Below are positions 7,135 to 15,340 of a stretch of 64,000 nt of DNA, in pieces. Each line of letters starts with the position of its first letter. Within the stretch, counting starts at the first letter, position 1. The notes beneath the pieces are model-generated. The model made no database searches and was not told where the DNA came from. It saw only the letters and a list, made by a program, of their open reading frames with translations. The position numbers and the translations under genes were made by a program. The stretch comes from Atopobium sp. oral taxon 416 (GTDB lineage: Bacteria; Actinomycetota; Coriobacteriia; Coriobacteriales; Atopobiaceae): contig NZ_CP072380.1 in NCBI RefSeq assembly GCF_018128285.1, positions 2,666,001-2,730,000 of the forward strand. Reading direction: 5' to 3'.

Positions 7135-7905
7135 GTGAATTGTCGAAGGTTGCAGCGAGAGGAGCCCTCCTTGTTCCAGCATTCTGACTCACGGCTCACG
7201 CCCCGCGGACGGCAGGGGCTCGTCGAGCGTGCACGCGCCGGCGAGAGCGTGTCCGCCGCCGCCCGGGAGGCGGGCGTGAGCAGGCAGACGGCCCACAAGT
7301 GGATCGCGAGGGCCGAGGCGGGCGAGCGGCTGTCGGACCGCCGCAGCCGCCCCTCGCGACTCGCGAGGCTGACGCCCCCCGACGTCGAGGCAAGGGTCGT
7401 GGAGGCCCGCCGCGCCCGCCTGCTCGCCCCGCTCGCCCTCGCCGCCGAGACCGGGGTGCCCGCCCGCACCTGCGCCAGGATCGTCGCGCGCAACGGCCTG
7501 CCGCGCCTTGCCGACGTCGACCGCGTGACCGGCGAGCCCAGGAGGCGCGGTCCCGCGACCCCGCGCCGCTACGAGGGGGAGAGGCCCGGCGAGCTCGTGC
7601 ACGTCGACGTCAGGAGGGTCGCGCGCATACCGCCCGACGGCGGCTGGAGGGCGCGCGGCGCCGACGCCCCGCGCCATGCCGACTCGGGGGCGGGCACCGC
7701 CTGCCTGCACGTGGCGGTCGACGACAGGAGCAGGGTGGCCTACGCCGAGCTGCTCGGCGACGAGCGCAAGGAGGCCTGCGCCGCGTTCATGGGGCGCGCC
7801 CGGGACTTCTACCGGGGCCTTGGGGTCGAGGTCGAGCGCGTGATGACCGACAACGGGCCGGGATACCGCTCGCGGCTGTTCAACGAGTGGCTCGCGGCGT
7901 CCGGC
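7135..7905 (+). pseudogene. IS481-type transposase, truncated at the 3' end
   Basis: From GTG 7135 the protein shows an N-terminal HTH (LTPRGRQGLVERARAGESVS, then AAREAGVSRQTAHKWI) and an rve integrase core with catalytic aspartates in HVDVRR and MTDNGPGYRS. The reading agrees with IS481 transposases up to FNEWLAASGT; then the frame enters antisense YxeA sequence. The final third with the catalytic Glu is missing. The upstream boundary lies near 7,079, where TGTGCCAACAGG and TTGTTGACACA form an IS-end-like dyad. It is very GC-rich in contrast to the adjacent RiPP operon. Confidence 0.8.
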
Positions 7906-8216
7906 ACCTGCTCGGGCTTGACCTCCTCCCACGAGACCACCTCGCGCACGGGCATGTACCCGAGCTCGAGGTAGGCGCCGTCCCTGAGCCGCTTGCCGGC
8001 GGTGAAGGTGAGCTGGCGGTGCCCGCTTCCCTCGTCGTAGGCGTCGAGCGTGTACTCCCAGGCCTCCGCGCCGCCGCGGCCCGTGCTCTGCGCGGCTGCG
8101 TCGTCCACCCGGACGTACCACGTGGACGCGTTGTCCGTGTTCGTGAGGTAGAACACGCCCGCCATGGCCGCGAGCACCAGGGCGGTCATGACGATTGTCG
8201 TTATCCTTCGTGCCAT
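7906..8216 (-). pseudogene. YxeA-family (DUF1093) secreted protein, C-terminus replaced
   Basis: From ATG 8216 (behind AAAGGA) the protein has a signal anchor (TTIVMTALVLAAMAGVFYLTN) and the YxeA pattern: WYVRVDD, WEYTLDAYDEGSG, LTFTAGKRLRDGAYLEL and VVSWEEVKPEQVPDAA. The family normally ends a few residues after this point; here the frame continues in the antisense of the truncated transposase. Only the last residues are therefore lost and function may survive. YxeA genes typically accompany bacitracin- and lantibiotic-type ABC transporters, and one lies immediately upstream. Confidence 0.7.
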
Positions 8217-8267
8217 CGTTGGGTCCTTTCCTTTCGCTTTGATAATTCGGTCCCGCACCTGACGGGC

Positions 8268-9002
8268 TCACGATGAGGGCGCCCCGGCATTCGCCACGAC
8301 CCGGGCGCAGGCGCAGAGCGCCGCGCAGGTGAAGATGGCGGACATGGCGAGGAACGCGGGGAGGTCCGAGGCCGCGAGAGCGCCTCCTCCGCTGCTATTC
8401 GCCCCCATCTGCATAAGTGCCCAGGGCCACCACATGCCCCAGCCCTTTGCCGTGAGCACGAGGCCCGCGATGCCGCCCGCGAGAGCCACGCCCACCGGCG
8501 CGGCGAAGCTGCGCACAATTGCCGAGACGAGCAGCTGCACCGCCACTACGGACACGCCGCCGGCCCATGCGAGCAGCAGGCTGATGACGCAGCCCCCGGA
8601 CGGGAGGCCCGGGAGGCCCACCGCCTTGCCGAGGGCCACGAACAGAGCCCCCGTCGCGGCGAGCGCGACGCCCAGCATGCCCGTGCCCACGACGAGCTTC
8701 GCGGCGACGACGCGCCACGGCGCGACGGGGCTCGCGAGCACCTGGTTCCAGTTGGTGCCCGCATGCTCGAGGCCCATGAGCCAGGAGCATCCCGCGCCGA
8801 CGAGCGCCGGCAGGAAAAAGCAGAGCTCGAACAGGGTGTGCTGAGTCCAGAGGTTCTCCCACCCAGGGGTCAGCAGGCCCAGGTTCTGCTGGTAGTTGAA
8901 GGTGCCGATGACGGAGGCACTGAGGGGCAGCACCGCGTAGGCGATCCAGATGGGCGCGCGGCGCAGTTTGACGGCCTCCGCGCGCAGGGCTTGCGCTCTC
9001 AT
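8268..9002 (-). CDS. Lantibiotic-immunity type ABC-2 permease (LanG/MutG-like)
   Basis: This 244-residue protein has about six transmembrane segments. It starts MRAQALRAEAVKLRRAPIWIAYAVLPL, the N-terminus typical of LanE/LanG immunity permeases, in which a short cytosolic leader containing E.LK.RR is followed by helix 1. It is the third gene of a LanF-LanE-LanG set, separated by one base from the preceding permease. With the ATPase it would expel or detach a lantibiotic from the membrane. The nearest two-component system is divergent upstream. No lantibiotic biosynthesis gene is adjacent, so resistance to foreign peptides is likelier than self-immunity. Confidence 0.75.
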   Translation of the reverse strand: MRAQALRAEAVKLRRAPIWIAYAVLPLSASVIGTFNYQQNLGLLTPGWENLWTQHTLFELCFFLPALVGAGCSWLMGLEHAGTNWNQVLASPVAPWRVVAAKLVVGTGMLGVALAATGALFVALGKAVGLPGLPSGGCVISLLLAWAGGVSVVAVQLLVSAIVRSFAAPVGVALAGGIAGLVLTAKGWGMWWPWALMQMGANSSGGGALAASDLPAFLAMSAIFTCAALCACARVVANAGAPSS

Positions 9003-9003
9003 G

Positions 9004-9750
9004 CTAGAGCTCCTTTCTCGAGAACCACCACGCCGAGACGGCGACGAGCACGGCGCACATCGCGGCCAGCAGCGCCGCGTCGCCCCAGGGGAAGGGGACG
9101 CTGTAAAAGGACGTCGTCCTCGCGACCGGGTCCCAGTCCATGCGCACGCACGACAGCAGCCCGAAGTAGCCGCTGGGGACCAGGCGCTGGACGGCGGGAG
9201 GGAAGAACAGGCTGAACAGGCCGGTGAGCGAGAGGCCGAGGCCCACCGCCAGCGAGGCGAACTGGTTCTCCCAGCGGAGGGCGACCGCCTGCACGAGCGC
9301 GGCGACCGCGAACGCCGGCCCTATCTGGCAGGCGGCGAATGCCGCCAGCCCGACGGCCCCCGGCCGGTCTGCGAAGCCCTTGTACGATGCCAGTGCGTCG
9401 AGGCCTACGGTCTCCAGCGCCACCGCGGCCGCGATGAGGACGAGGCTGCAGGCGAGCTTGGCGGCGAACACCGTTCCCGCCCGCTGCAGGCACAGGAGCT
9501 CCTTCAGGGCCTGGGCCTCGTGGTCGACCTCGCACGCGCGCGACGAGACGACGGCGGCGAACAGGGTCATGACGATGGAGTTGACAATCGGGGCCATGTA
9601 GAGCAGGGCCGACGTCCCGTCCGCCGCCCCCTGGGCTGCGCGCGCGGCGTCGGACGCCATCCACGCGACGCACAGCGCGGCGGCGCCGAGGCAGAGGGAC
9701 CACACGTTCCTGCGCCTGAGCTTCGCGAACTCGAGGGCGACCGCGACCAT
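9004..9750 (-). CDS. Lantibiotic-immunity type ABC-2 permease (LanE/MutE-like)
   Basis: ATG 9750 overlaps the ATPase stop by one base (TGATG). The 248-residue product begins MVAVALEFAKLRRRNVWSLCL, the same N-terminal signature as its partner, and has about six hydrophobic helices (for example NSIVMTLFAAVVSSRACEVD and AAFAACQIGPAFAVAALVQA). It pairs with the second permease at 8268 to form a heterodimeric membrane channel for the ATPase at 9750-10649. A longer upstream reading in this frame is antisense-like extension over the ATPase gene and was not used. Confidence 0.78.
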   Translation of the reverse strand: MVAVALEFAKLRRRNVWSLCLGAAALCVAWMASDAARAAQGAADGTSALLYMAPIVNSIVMTLFAAVVSSRACEVDHEAQALKELLCLQRAGTVFAAKLACSLVLIAAAVALETVGLDALASYKGFADRPGAVGLAAFAACQIGPAFAVAALVQAVALRWENQFASLAVGLGLSLTGLFSLFFPPAVQRLVPSGYFGLLSCVRMDWDPVARTTSFYSVPFPWGDAALLAAMCAVLVAVSAWWFSRKEL

Positions 9751-10649
9751 CACAGCCCCCTTCCCTCGGTGAGGGCGAGGAAGATGTCCTCGAGGCCCTC
9801 GCTGCGCTCCTCGATACGCACGACGCCGATGCCCTCCCGAGCGAGCGCGAGGGAGGAGCTCGCGACGGCCTCGTCGTCCGCGAAGGGCGCGAGCAGCCAC
9901 CCGCCCTGGTCGGAGGCCCCCAGCAGCGCGGCCGCGCGGCGGTCGTCCGTCGTACGGAACGCGAGCTGGCGGCGCGCGCGGGCCCGTAGGGCCTCGAGCG
10001 TCCCCTGCCACGCCATCCGCCCCTGGCTGATAATGCCCACGTGGTCAGCCATCTGCTCGACCTCCGAGAGCAGGTGACTCGAGACCAGGACGGTGGTGCC
10101 GTGCGTCCGGGGCAGCCCGCGGATGAGCTCCCTCATCTCGTGGATGCCCTCGGGGTCGAGCCCGTTGGTGGGCTCGTCGAGCAGCACGAGGCGGGGGTTG
10201 CCGAGCAGCGCGGCGGCCAGCCCCAGGCGCTGCCTCATGCCGAGCGAGAACTGCCCGGCGAGCTTCCTGCTCGTGCCTGCCAGGCCCACCGTCTCGAGCG
10301 CCTCGTCGATCGACTCGTCGGGCAGCCCCTTGAGCCTGCGGACGATGTCGAGGTTCTCGCGCGCGGTCAGGTGCCTGTAGCAGCTGGGGCTCTCGATGAG
10401 TGAGCCCACGTGCGCGAGGACAGCGAGCCGGTTCCGCCGGTCCATCCTCTCTCCCAGCACCTCCACCTCGCCGGCCGTGGGCCGCACCAGGCCGAGGACC
10501 ATCTTCATCGTGGTGGACTTGCCCGCCCCGTTGGGGCCGAGGAAGCCGTACACCGCGCCCTCGGGCACCTCGAGCTCGATGCCGTCCACGGCGCGCGCCC
10601 CGCCATATGACTTGGTGAGCTCGCTCGTGGCGATAGCCAGAGTTGCCAT
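9750..10649 (-). CDS. ABC transporter ATPase (LanF/bacitracin-resistance type)
   Basis: This 299-residue ATPase has Walker A GPNGAGKST (about residue 38), Q-loop, signature FSLGMRQRLGLAAALLG, Walker B LVLLDEPTNGLDPEG and an H-loop (VLVSSHLL). It also has a C-terminal tail of about 80 residues typical of BcrA/LanF ATPases. It is the first gene of a minus-strand operon with two permeases and YxeA. The divergent response-regulator gene at 10822 shares its promoter region, so induction by that two-component system is the natural expectation. Confidence 0.85.
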   Translation of the reverse strand: MATLAIATSELTKSYGGARAVDGIELEVPEGAVYGFLGPNGAGKSTTMKMVLGLVRPTAGEVEVLGERMDRRNRLAVLAHVGSLIESPSCYRHLTARENLDIVRRLKGLPDESIDEALETVGLAGTSRKLAGQFSLGMRQRLGLAAALLGNPRLVLLDEPTNGLDPEGIHEMRELIRGLPRTHGTTVLVSSHLLSEVEQMADHVGIISQGRMAWQGTLEALRARARRQLAFRTTDDRRAAALLGASDQGGWLLAPFADDEAVASSSLALAREGIGVVRIEERSEGLEDIFLALTEGRGL

Positions 10650-10792
10650 GCTCGCTCCTTTCGTTCGTCTGCTTCAGCGACAGCTCGGATTCTGGGGGAT
10701 GCGCCTTTCTCTCGCCTGTCCCCAACCTTTCGCGAGCCTTTCGTTTCGGGTGGGGCGAGGGCGCTCCGGGCCTGGGAAACCCCGCCCCGGGA

Positions 10793-10798
10793 TACAAT
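10793..10798 (+). promoter_or_regulatory. Candidate -10 box of the two-component operon
   Basis: TACAAT within GATACAAT lies 24 bases before the response-regulator start in a GC-rich context. No good -35 is visible at 16-18 bases, which would fit an activated promoter. Confidence 0.35.
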
Positions 10799-10821
10799 GG
10801 GGGCCGGAGTTGGGAGGCGGC

Positions 10822-11529
10822 ATGAGAGACATACACGAGGCGCGGGTGCTGGTGGTCGAGGACGACCCGACCCTGCTCGGGCAGCTGACCGAGCTGCTCG
10901 AGCGCGAGGGCTACCGGTCCGTCCGCGGCGCTGGGACCGTGGCCGACGCCCTGCTCACGGTCGCGACCTGGCAGCCCCAGCTGCTCCTGCTCGACGTGAT
11001 GCTGCCCGACGGCAACGGCTTCGACCTGCTGCGCCGGGTGCGCGAGACGAGCGACGCCCCGGCTCGCGTCCTCTCCGCGCGCGACGAGGACGCGAGCCGC
11101 CTGCGGGGCCTGGGCCTGGGGGCGGACGACTACGTGGCCAAGCCATTCCTGCCCGCCGAGCTGCTGCTGCGCCTGGCGGCCGTCCTGCGCCGCAGCTACA
11201 ACCTGCCAGACGCGCTGCCCGCCATCGCGCTCGGAGAGGCGGAGGTGGACCTGGCCACGGGCGAGGTGAGGCGCCTCGGCGCCGTCGAGTCGACGCTAAC
11301 CGCGAAGGAGCACGCGCTCGTCAAGAGGCTGAACGAGAGCCGCGGCTCCATCGTGACGACGGACGAGCTCTGCTGCAGCGTCTACGGGGACGAGTTCGGC
11401 CACGCCAACGCGCTCGCGATCCTCGTGCGGCGCCTGCGCGAGAAGGTCGAGGACGACCCCTCCCACCCGCGCTGGGTCGTCACGGTGCGAGGGCTGGGCT
11501 ACCGCCTCATGCGCGAGGAGGCGCGATGA
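10822..11529 (+). CDS. OmpR/PhoB-family response regulator
   Basis: ATG 10822 follows GGGAGGCGG. The 235-residue protein has a receiver domain with the acidic pair Glu13/Asp14-Asp15, phospho-acceptor Asp59 (LLLLDVMLPDGNG) and Lys108 (VAKPF). The Thr switch position is Ser (VLSARD). It is followed by a winged-helix effector domain (about 135-233: LTAKEHALVKRL, NALAILVRRLREKV, VVTVRGLGYRL). It overlaps its kinase gene by four bases (ATGA). Located divergently from the LanFEG-type transporter, it most likely controls it in response to a cell-envelope-active peptide. Confidence 0.88.
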   Translation: MRDIHEARVLVVEDDPTLLGQLTELLEREGYRSVRGAGTVADALLTVATWQPQLLLLDVMLPDGNGFDLLRRVRETSDAPARVLSARDEDASRLRGLGLGADDYVAKPFLPAELLLRLAAVLRRSYNLPDALPAIALGEAEVDLATGEVRRLGAVESTLTAKEHALVKRLNESRGSIVTTDELCCSVYGDEFGHANALAILVRRLREKVEDDPSHPRWVVTVRGLGYRLMREEAR

Positions 11530-12818
11530 GGGGGCCGCTGCGCGCACGGCTGAGGAGAGTCGCGGGCTTGGCCGCATCCTGCGTCCTCGGTGCCGTTGCC
11601 ATCCTCGCGGTCAACATGGCCGTCGTGGGGGCCGCCATGTACGCCGAGGGCCTCGCGGGCGGCGGCACCGCCCCGGAGGCCTCGAAGGTGTCCGAGTCGA
11701 TCGTCGAGCGGGACGGGGCGTATGCCGTCCCGCCGGACATGGAGCAGGCGCTTCGCGACAATGACAGCTGGGCCCTGCTCATCGACGAGGGAGGAAACGT
11801 GGTCTGGGGCCTCGGCGTGCCAGACGACGTGCCCACGCGCTACACCCCGGCGGACGTGGCTTCCTTCGCGCGCTGGTACCTCAACGACTACCCCGTGTCC
11901 TGCTGGCGGCGCGATGGGAAGCTCGTCGTGGTGGGGTCCCCCAGGGGCTCTGCCTGGAAGTACAGCTTCTCGCAGGGCTTCGACGAGTTCAGCGGCGGCG
12001 TGCTGCTCCTGATCGCGCTCTTCTGCGTGAACCTGGTCTCGCTCGTCGTATTCGTGAGCGCGCTCTCCCGGCGCTCGTGGAAGCGGCGCGACGACGCGCG
12101 CAACGAGTGGGTCGCCGCCGTGTCCCACGACGTGCGGACGCCGCTCTCCGCGGTCGTTGCCGACGCCGCGCGCCTGATGGAGGATCCCGGGCTCGATGCC
12201 GGCGCGCGCGAACGGGCTGCCCGCATCGTGGCGAAGTCGAGGGAGGCGGCAGGCCTGCTCGCCGACCTCAACGCGGTGAACCGGCTGCGCTACGCCATGG
12301 AGCCCATCGACGCCGGGGACGTGCGCCTGGCGGCGGTGCTGCGGTCGGTGGTGGCGGGCTTCCTGGACGAGGGGACGGGCGCCTGCGAGCTGGAGCTTGA
12401 CGTGGCGCCTGCCGCCGAGGGCGTCTGCGTGCGCGGGAGCGAGTCGCTGCTGCGTCGCATGGCGGTAAACCTCGTGGGGAACAGCTTCCGGCACAACCTG
12501 CAGGGCTGCCGCGTGACGGTTTCCCTTGATGTCCGAGGCGGGCTTCTCGGCACCCCGTTCGGCCGGCGGCTAGTGCTCGTCGTGAGCGACGACGGCCGGG
12601 GCCTTGGGGCCGATGCGCTCGCGGCGCTCGGGAGGAGGCCGGGCTCCGACCTTCCCGAGCATGGTCTTGGCCTCGTGATTGTGCGGCGCATCGCCGCGGC
12701 GCACGGCGGGAATGCGCGCTTCTCGAACAACGCGGGAGGGGGGTGCCGCTGCGCCGTGACCCTGCCCGCCGGAGGCCGCCATATGAAACGCAATCTCAAA
12801 GCGAGTCCCTCCCGGTGA
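11526..12818 (+). CDS. Sensor histidine kinase
   Basis: This 430-residue kinase starts with ATG 11526 in the ATGA overlap. Two transmembrane helices (about 12-40, ending in NMAVVGAAMY, and about 158-182, LLLIALFCVNLVSLVVFVSAL) enclose an extracellular domain of about 120 residues. The HisKA box reads VSHDVRTPLSAV (His about 201), followed by the N-box LVGNSFRHN and G-boxes SDDGRGLG and HGLGLVIVRRI. The size of the sensory loop argues against the small intramembrane BceS type and for direct peptide sensing as in LanK/NsrK-like kinases. It is the partner of the response regulator just upstream. Confidence 0.87.
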   Translation: MRGPLRARLRRVAGLAASCVLGAVAILAVNMAVVGAAMYAEGLAGGGTAPEASKVSESIVERDGAYAVPPDMEQALRDNDSWALLIDEGGNVVWGLGVPDDVPTRYTPADVASFARWYLNDYPVSCWRRDGKLVVVGSPRGSAWKYSFSQGFDEFSGGVLLLIALFCVNLVSLVVFVSALSRRSWKRRDDARNEWVAAVSHDVRTPLSAVVADAARLMEDPGLDAGARERAARIVAKSREAAGLLADLNAVNRLRYAMEPIDAGDVRLAAVLRSVVAGFLDEGTGACELELDVAPAAEGVCVRGSESLLRRMAVNLVGNSFRHNLQGCRVTVSLDVRGGLLGTPFGRRLVLVVSDDGRGLGADALAALGRRPGSDLPEHGLGLVIVRRIAAAHGGNARFSNNAGGGCRCAVTLPAGGRHMKRNLKASPSR

Positions 12819-12878
12819 AGCGCGCCCCGGCTCTTCGATACGGGAACCGGGAGGCGGTTTTCGGAAGCGGCAGGGGCT

Positions 12879-13247
12879 CTAGCGGCGCCTCATCCCCAGG
12901 ATATCGAGACGCTCGGTGTTGACGGTAGATGCGCCGGTCCCTCCGCGCAGGTCGACGAACTCGCGAGTGAGCCGCTCGATCTCCTCGTGCAGGCGCTCAT
13001 CGACGGTGCCGCCCGCGCCGATCCGCCTCAGCTCCCGGAGCAGTTCCACCATGTGCTCCCGCAGCGCCCGGTACACCCGGACGTTTGGCACGACGGCGAT
13101 CGCCTCGTCGCGCAGCCGCGCCATGATGAAGTCCTGCTTGGACATCCCGCTCTCCTCGGCGACGCGGTCGAGCCAGCGCTTCTGCTCCGGCGTCATCCTG
13201 AAGCCGACGGTGACGCTGCGCTCCCTGCGGTCGTTGGGGCATGGCAT
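12879..13247 (-). CDS. Ribbon-helix-helix / MobC-like protein coupled to the integrase
   Basis: This 122-residue protein begins RSVTVGFRMTPEQKRWLDRVAEESGMSKQDFIMARL, the beta-strand plus two helices of a ribbon-helix-helix DNA-binding domain as found in MobC-type relaxosome accessory proteins. A charged helical C-terminus follows (REHMVELLRELRRIG). Its ATG overlaps the integrase stop as TGATG, so the two are translationally coupled. It could help mobilise or regulate the element; no relaxase gene is visible in the window. Confidence 0.6.
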   Translation of the reverse strand: MPCPNDRRERSVTVGFRMTPEQKRWLDRVAEESGMSKQDFIMARLRDEAIAVVPNVRVYRALREHMVELLRELRRIGAGGTVDERLHEEIERLTREFVDLRGGTGASTVNTERLDILGMRRR

Positions 13248-14317
13248 CAGAACCCCTCCTTCGAGGCGTTGAGGGCGCGCGCCATCTCGCCCTGCTTGTC
13301 GGGGAAGAGGTGGGCGTAGCGGAATGTGATGTCGGCGCTCTCGTGCCCGAGCCTCTCGGCGATCGCCACGGCGGAGAAGCCCATCTCTATCAGCAGCGAG
13401 ACGTGGCTGTGGCGCAGGTCGTGTATGCGGATGCGCTTGACGTGGGACTTAGCGCACCCGCGGTCGAGCTCGTGGTGTAGCTTCGCCTTCGTGAACGTGA
13501 AGATCCTCGAGTCGGGACCTATGCCGAGCGAGTCGATCCACGGCCTGAGCTCCTCGGCCAGGAACTCCGGCATGACCACGTCCCGGACCGACTTGGGGGT
13601 CTTGGGAGGCGTGACGACGTCGCGGCCGGAGAGCCGCTGGTAGGACCTAGTCACCTTGACCTCGGCGCGCGTCCAGTCGAAGTCGGCGGGCGTGAGCGCC
13701 AGTAGCTCCCCGACGCGCAGCCCGCACCAGTACAGGACCTCGAAGGAGTAGTAGCTCTCCGGCTTGTCCGCCACCGCGTCGGAGAACCTCAGGTACTCGT
13801 CCCGCGTCCAGAAGAGCATCTCCCCGCCCTTCGACGAGCCCATCCTCGTGGTGCGCGCGCACGGGTTGGAGGCGAGGCCGTAGTAGCGCACGGCGTGGTT
13901 GAAGATTGCGGAGAGCTGGTTGTTTATCGTCCTGAGGTAGGTCTGGGAGTAGGGTTCGCCCTTAGCGTTGCGGTACGACATGAGCTTGTTCTGCCAGCGC
14001 ACGACGTCGAGGGGCTCTATCTCGTCGACGCGCATGTTCCCGAAGTACGGCAGTATCTTGCCCTCGATCATGTACTTCTTGGTGTGCCAGGTGTGCTCCC
14101 TCAGGCGCGGCCTCATGTCGGCCGCGTAGACCTCGTAGAAGGCGGCGAAGGTCGAGCCGACCGCGCCGTCTGCGCCGCTGGCGAACTCCGCCTCCCACGC
14201 CGCGGCGTCGTCTTCGGAGGCAAAGCCTCGCTTCGTCTTGTGGCGCCTCGCGCCGCTGTAGTCGCGGTACCAGACCTGCGCGGTCCAAGTGCCGTTCGCC
14301 TCGATCCTTACCGACAT
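13247..14317 (-). CDS. Tyrosine recombinase/integrase
   Basis: This 356-residue phage/ICE-type integrase has an AP2-like arm-binding domain (about 1-45), a SAM-like core-binding domain (about 55-150) and a catalytic domain with the full set Arg201 (GLRVGELL), His299-x-x-Arg302 (IHDLRHSH), His325 (LGHESADI) and Tyr334 (TFRYAHLFP). It appears intact. It is the first gene of a two-gene unit with the RHH protein and diverges from an XRE repressor over an intergenic stretch containing three matched operators, so its expression is probably repressor-controlled. The excisionase partner is not adjacent; HTH genes at 1756 and 2242 are candidates only by family. Confidence 0.93.
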   Translation of the reverse strand: MSVRIEANGTWTAQVWYRDYSGARRHKTKRGFASEDDAAAWEAEFASGADGAVGSTFAAFYEVYAADMRPRLREHTWHTKKYMIEGKILPYFGNMRVDEIEPLDVVRWQNKLMSYRNAKGEPYSQTYLRTINNQLSAIFNHAVRYYGLASNPCARTTRMGSSKGGEMLFWTRDEYLRFSDAVADKPESYYSFEVLYWCGLRVGELLALTPADFDWTRAEVKVTRSYQRLSGRDVVTPPKTPKSVRDVVMPEFLAEELRPWIDSLGIGPDSRIFTFTKAKLHHELDRGCAKSHVKRIRIHDLRHSHVSLLIEMGFSAVAIAERLGHESADITFRYAHLFPDKQGEMARALNASKEGF

Positions 14318-14351
14318 CCCATGCGCCTCGCAATCATTCCGGAGGAGTGAG

Positions 14352-14433
14352 CAGCACGATAATGTGCTGCATATTCTCGGACTATATCAGCACGTTTTCG
14401 TGCTGTCAAATGTTTGCGCACGGTTGCGTGCTG
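14352..14433. promoter_or_regulatory. Three palindromic operators between integrase and XRE repressor
   Basis: Three 18-bp dyads of one type are visible: CAGCACGATAATGTGCTG (14352-14369), CAGCACGTTTTCGTGCTG (14388-14405) and GCGCACGGTTGCGTGCTG (14416-14433). They share the half-site GCAC(G) and lie in the AT-rich gap between divergent genes. This is the classic layout for a phage-like repressor controlling itself and the integrase. Confidence 0.75.
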
Positions 14434-14470
14434 TAATATGCTTTCCCCATCCGAGGAGCTAGGAGGACCC

Positions 14471-14896
14471 GTGAGCATTGGCGAGCGCATACGAAGGTAC
14501 CGCAACGACGTCGACATGACCCAGAGGGAGCTCGCCGAGGAGGTGGGTCTCACCGAGTCCGCCATCCGCAACTACGAGCGCGACATCAGGACGCCGGGCG
14601 ACGAGCAGATCGAGAGGATAGCCGAGGCGCTCGACGTGTCGCCGGACGCCATCCGCGACATCGGCGTGGAGGGCGCGAGGGGCGCCCTCGAGGTGCTGTT
14701 CCGCTGCGAGCGGGAGCTGGGGCTTTCGCCTGTGGTCACCGAGGACGGCGTCGCCGTCGCCCCCGACCCGTCGAGGCCTGGCTCCCAGAAGGCCGCCCAG
14801 GCCCTGAAGGCCTGGAAGCGCATGCGCGACCGGCTTTCCGCCGGGGAGATCTCCGAGGAGGACTACGGGGCCTGGAAGGCGCGCTTCAGGGGCTGA
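14471..14896 (+). CDS. XRE-family transcriptional repressor
   Basis: I chose GTG 14471, directly after AGGAGGACCC, over an in-frame ATG 57 bases upstream that would run through the third operator. The 141-residue product has an N-terminal Cro/C1-type HTH (IGERIRRYRNDVDMTQRELA, EEVGLTESAIRNYERDIRTP, IERIAEALDVS). The C-terminus (MRDRLSAGEISEEDYGAWKARF) resembles the short SHOCT-like helical hairpin used for oligomerisation. It is divergent from the integrase gene and is probably the ligand of the three operators. Confidence 0.8.
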   Translation: MSIGERIRRYRNDVDMTQRELAEEVGLTESAIRNYERDIRTPGDEQIERIAEALDVSPDAIRDIGVEGARGALEVLFRCERELGLSPVVTEDGVAVAPDPSRPGSQKAAQALKAWKRMRDRLSAGEISEEDYGAWKARFRG

Positions 14897-14957
14897 GGGC
14901 GCGCAGATAAAGCTGTGTCGGGGGCGCGCGGGCGGCCCCCCTTCTCTTTCCGCCGGG

Positions 14958-15195
14958 ATTGTCACTCTTCGGCAACTACTGCGATTCGAAAGCGTCCCAT
15001 AAACGTTCGGAGCAGGGTTCTGGGACGCGTGGCGAGAGTGACTCCAGGGTCTTCGGATGCCGTCAGAACCCGCCGGAAACGCGTCCGAACCCGGTCTTCG
15101 GGCGGTTTGTCACTCTTCGCTCCTACCTGCGCAAACGTGAAATCGGAGCGCCGAGAGGCGGGGTGACTACACGGTGACTACACGCAGGGCCCCAA
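14958..15195. repeat. Repeat- and hairpin-rich non-coding stretch
   Basis: TTGTCACTCTTCG occurs directly repeated at about 14,958 and 15,109. GTCACTCT (about 14,960) is mirrored by AGAGTGAC (about 15,034), enclosing GCGTCCCA/TGGGACGC. Further on GGTGACTACAC is repeated in tandem (about 15,161-15,184). No coding sense was found. It may be a decayed insertion-element end or recombination site at the edge of the GC-rich accessory block. Confidence 0.4.
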
Positions 15196-15340
15196 GATGG
15201 CGCCGCGACCGAAAAACGCGATGGAATCATTCCGTTGGTATTGGCACCTTTTTGGAACGAGTCCCAACTGGTACCAACTAATCTCATCCTGTGTGGGCGT
15301 TGAACAGGTGTGAAGAGTATTTCCGCAGGTCATACCACAT

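Noticed and set aside
7189-8271. Long open frames on both strands over the IS481-type region and YxeA
   Set aside because: Very GC-rich DNA keeps all frames open; only the transposase frame and the YxeA frame show family motifs.
10797-11525. A 243-codon N-terminal extension in frame with the histidine kinase
   Set aside because: It is the shifted-frame shadow of the response-regulator gene (Arg/Ala/Gly-rich); the kinase starts in the ATGA overlap at 11526.
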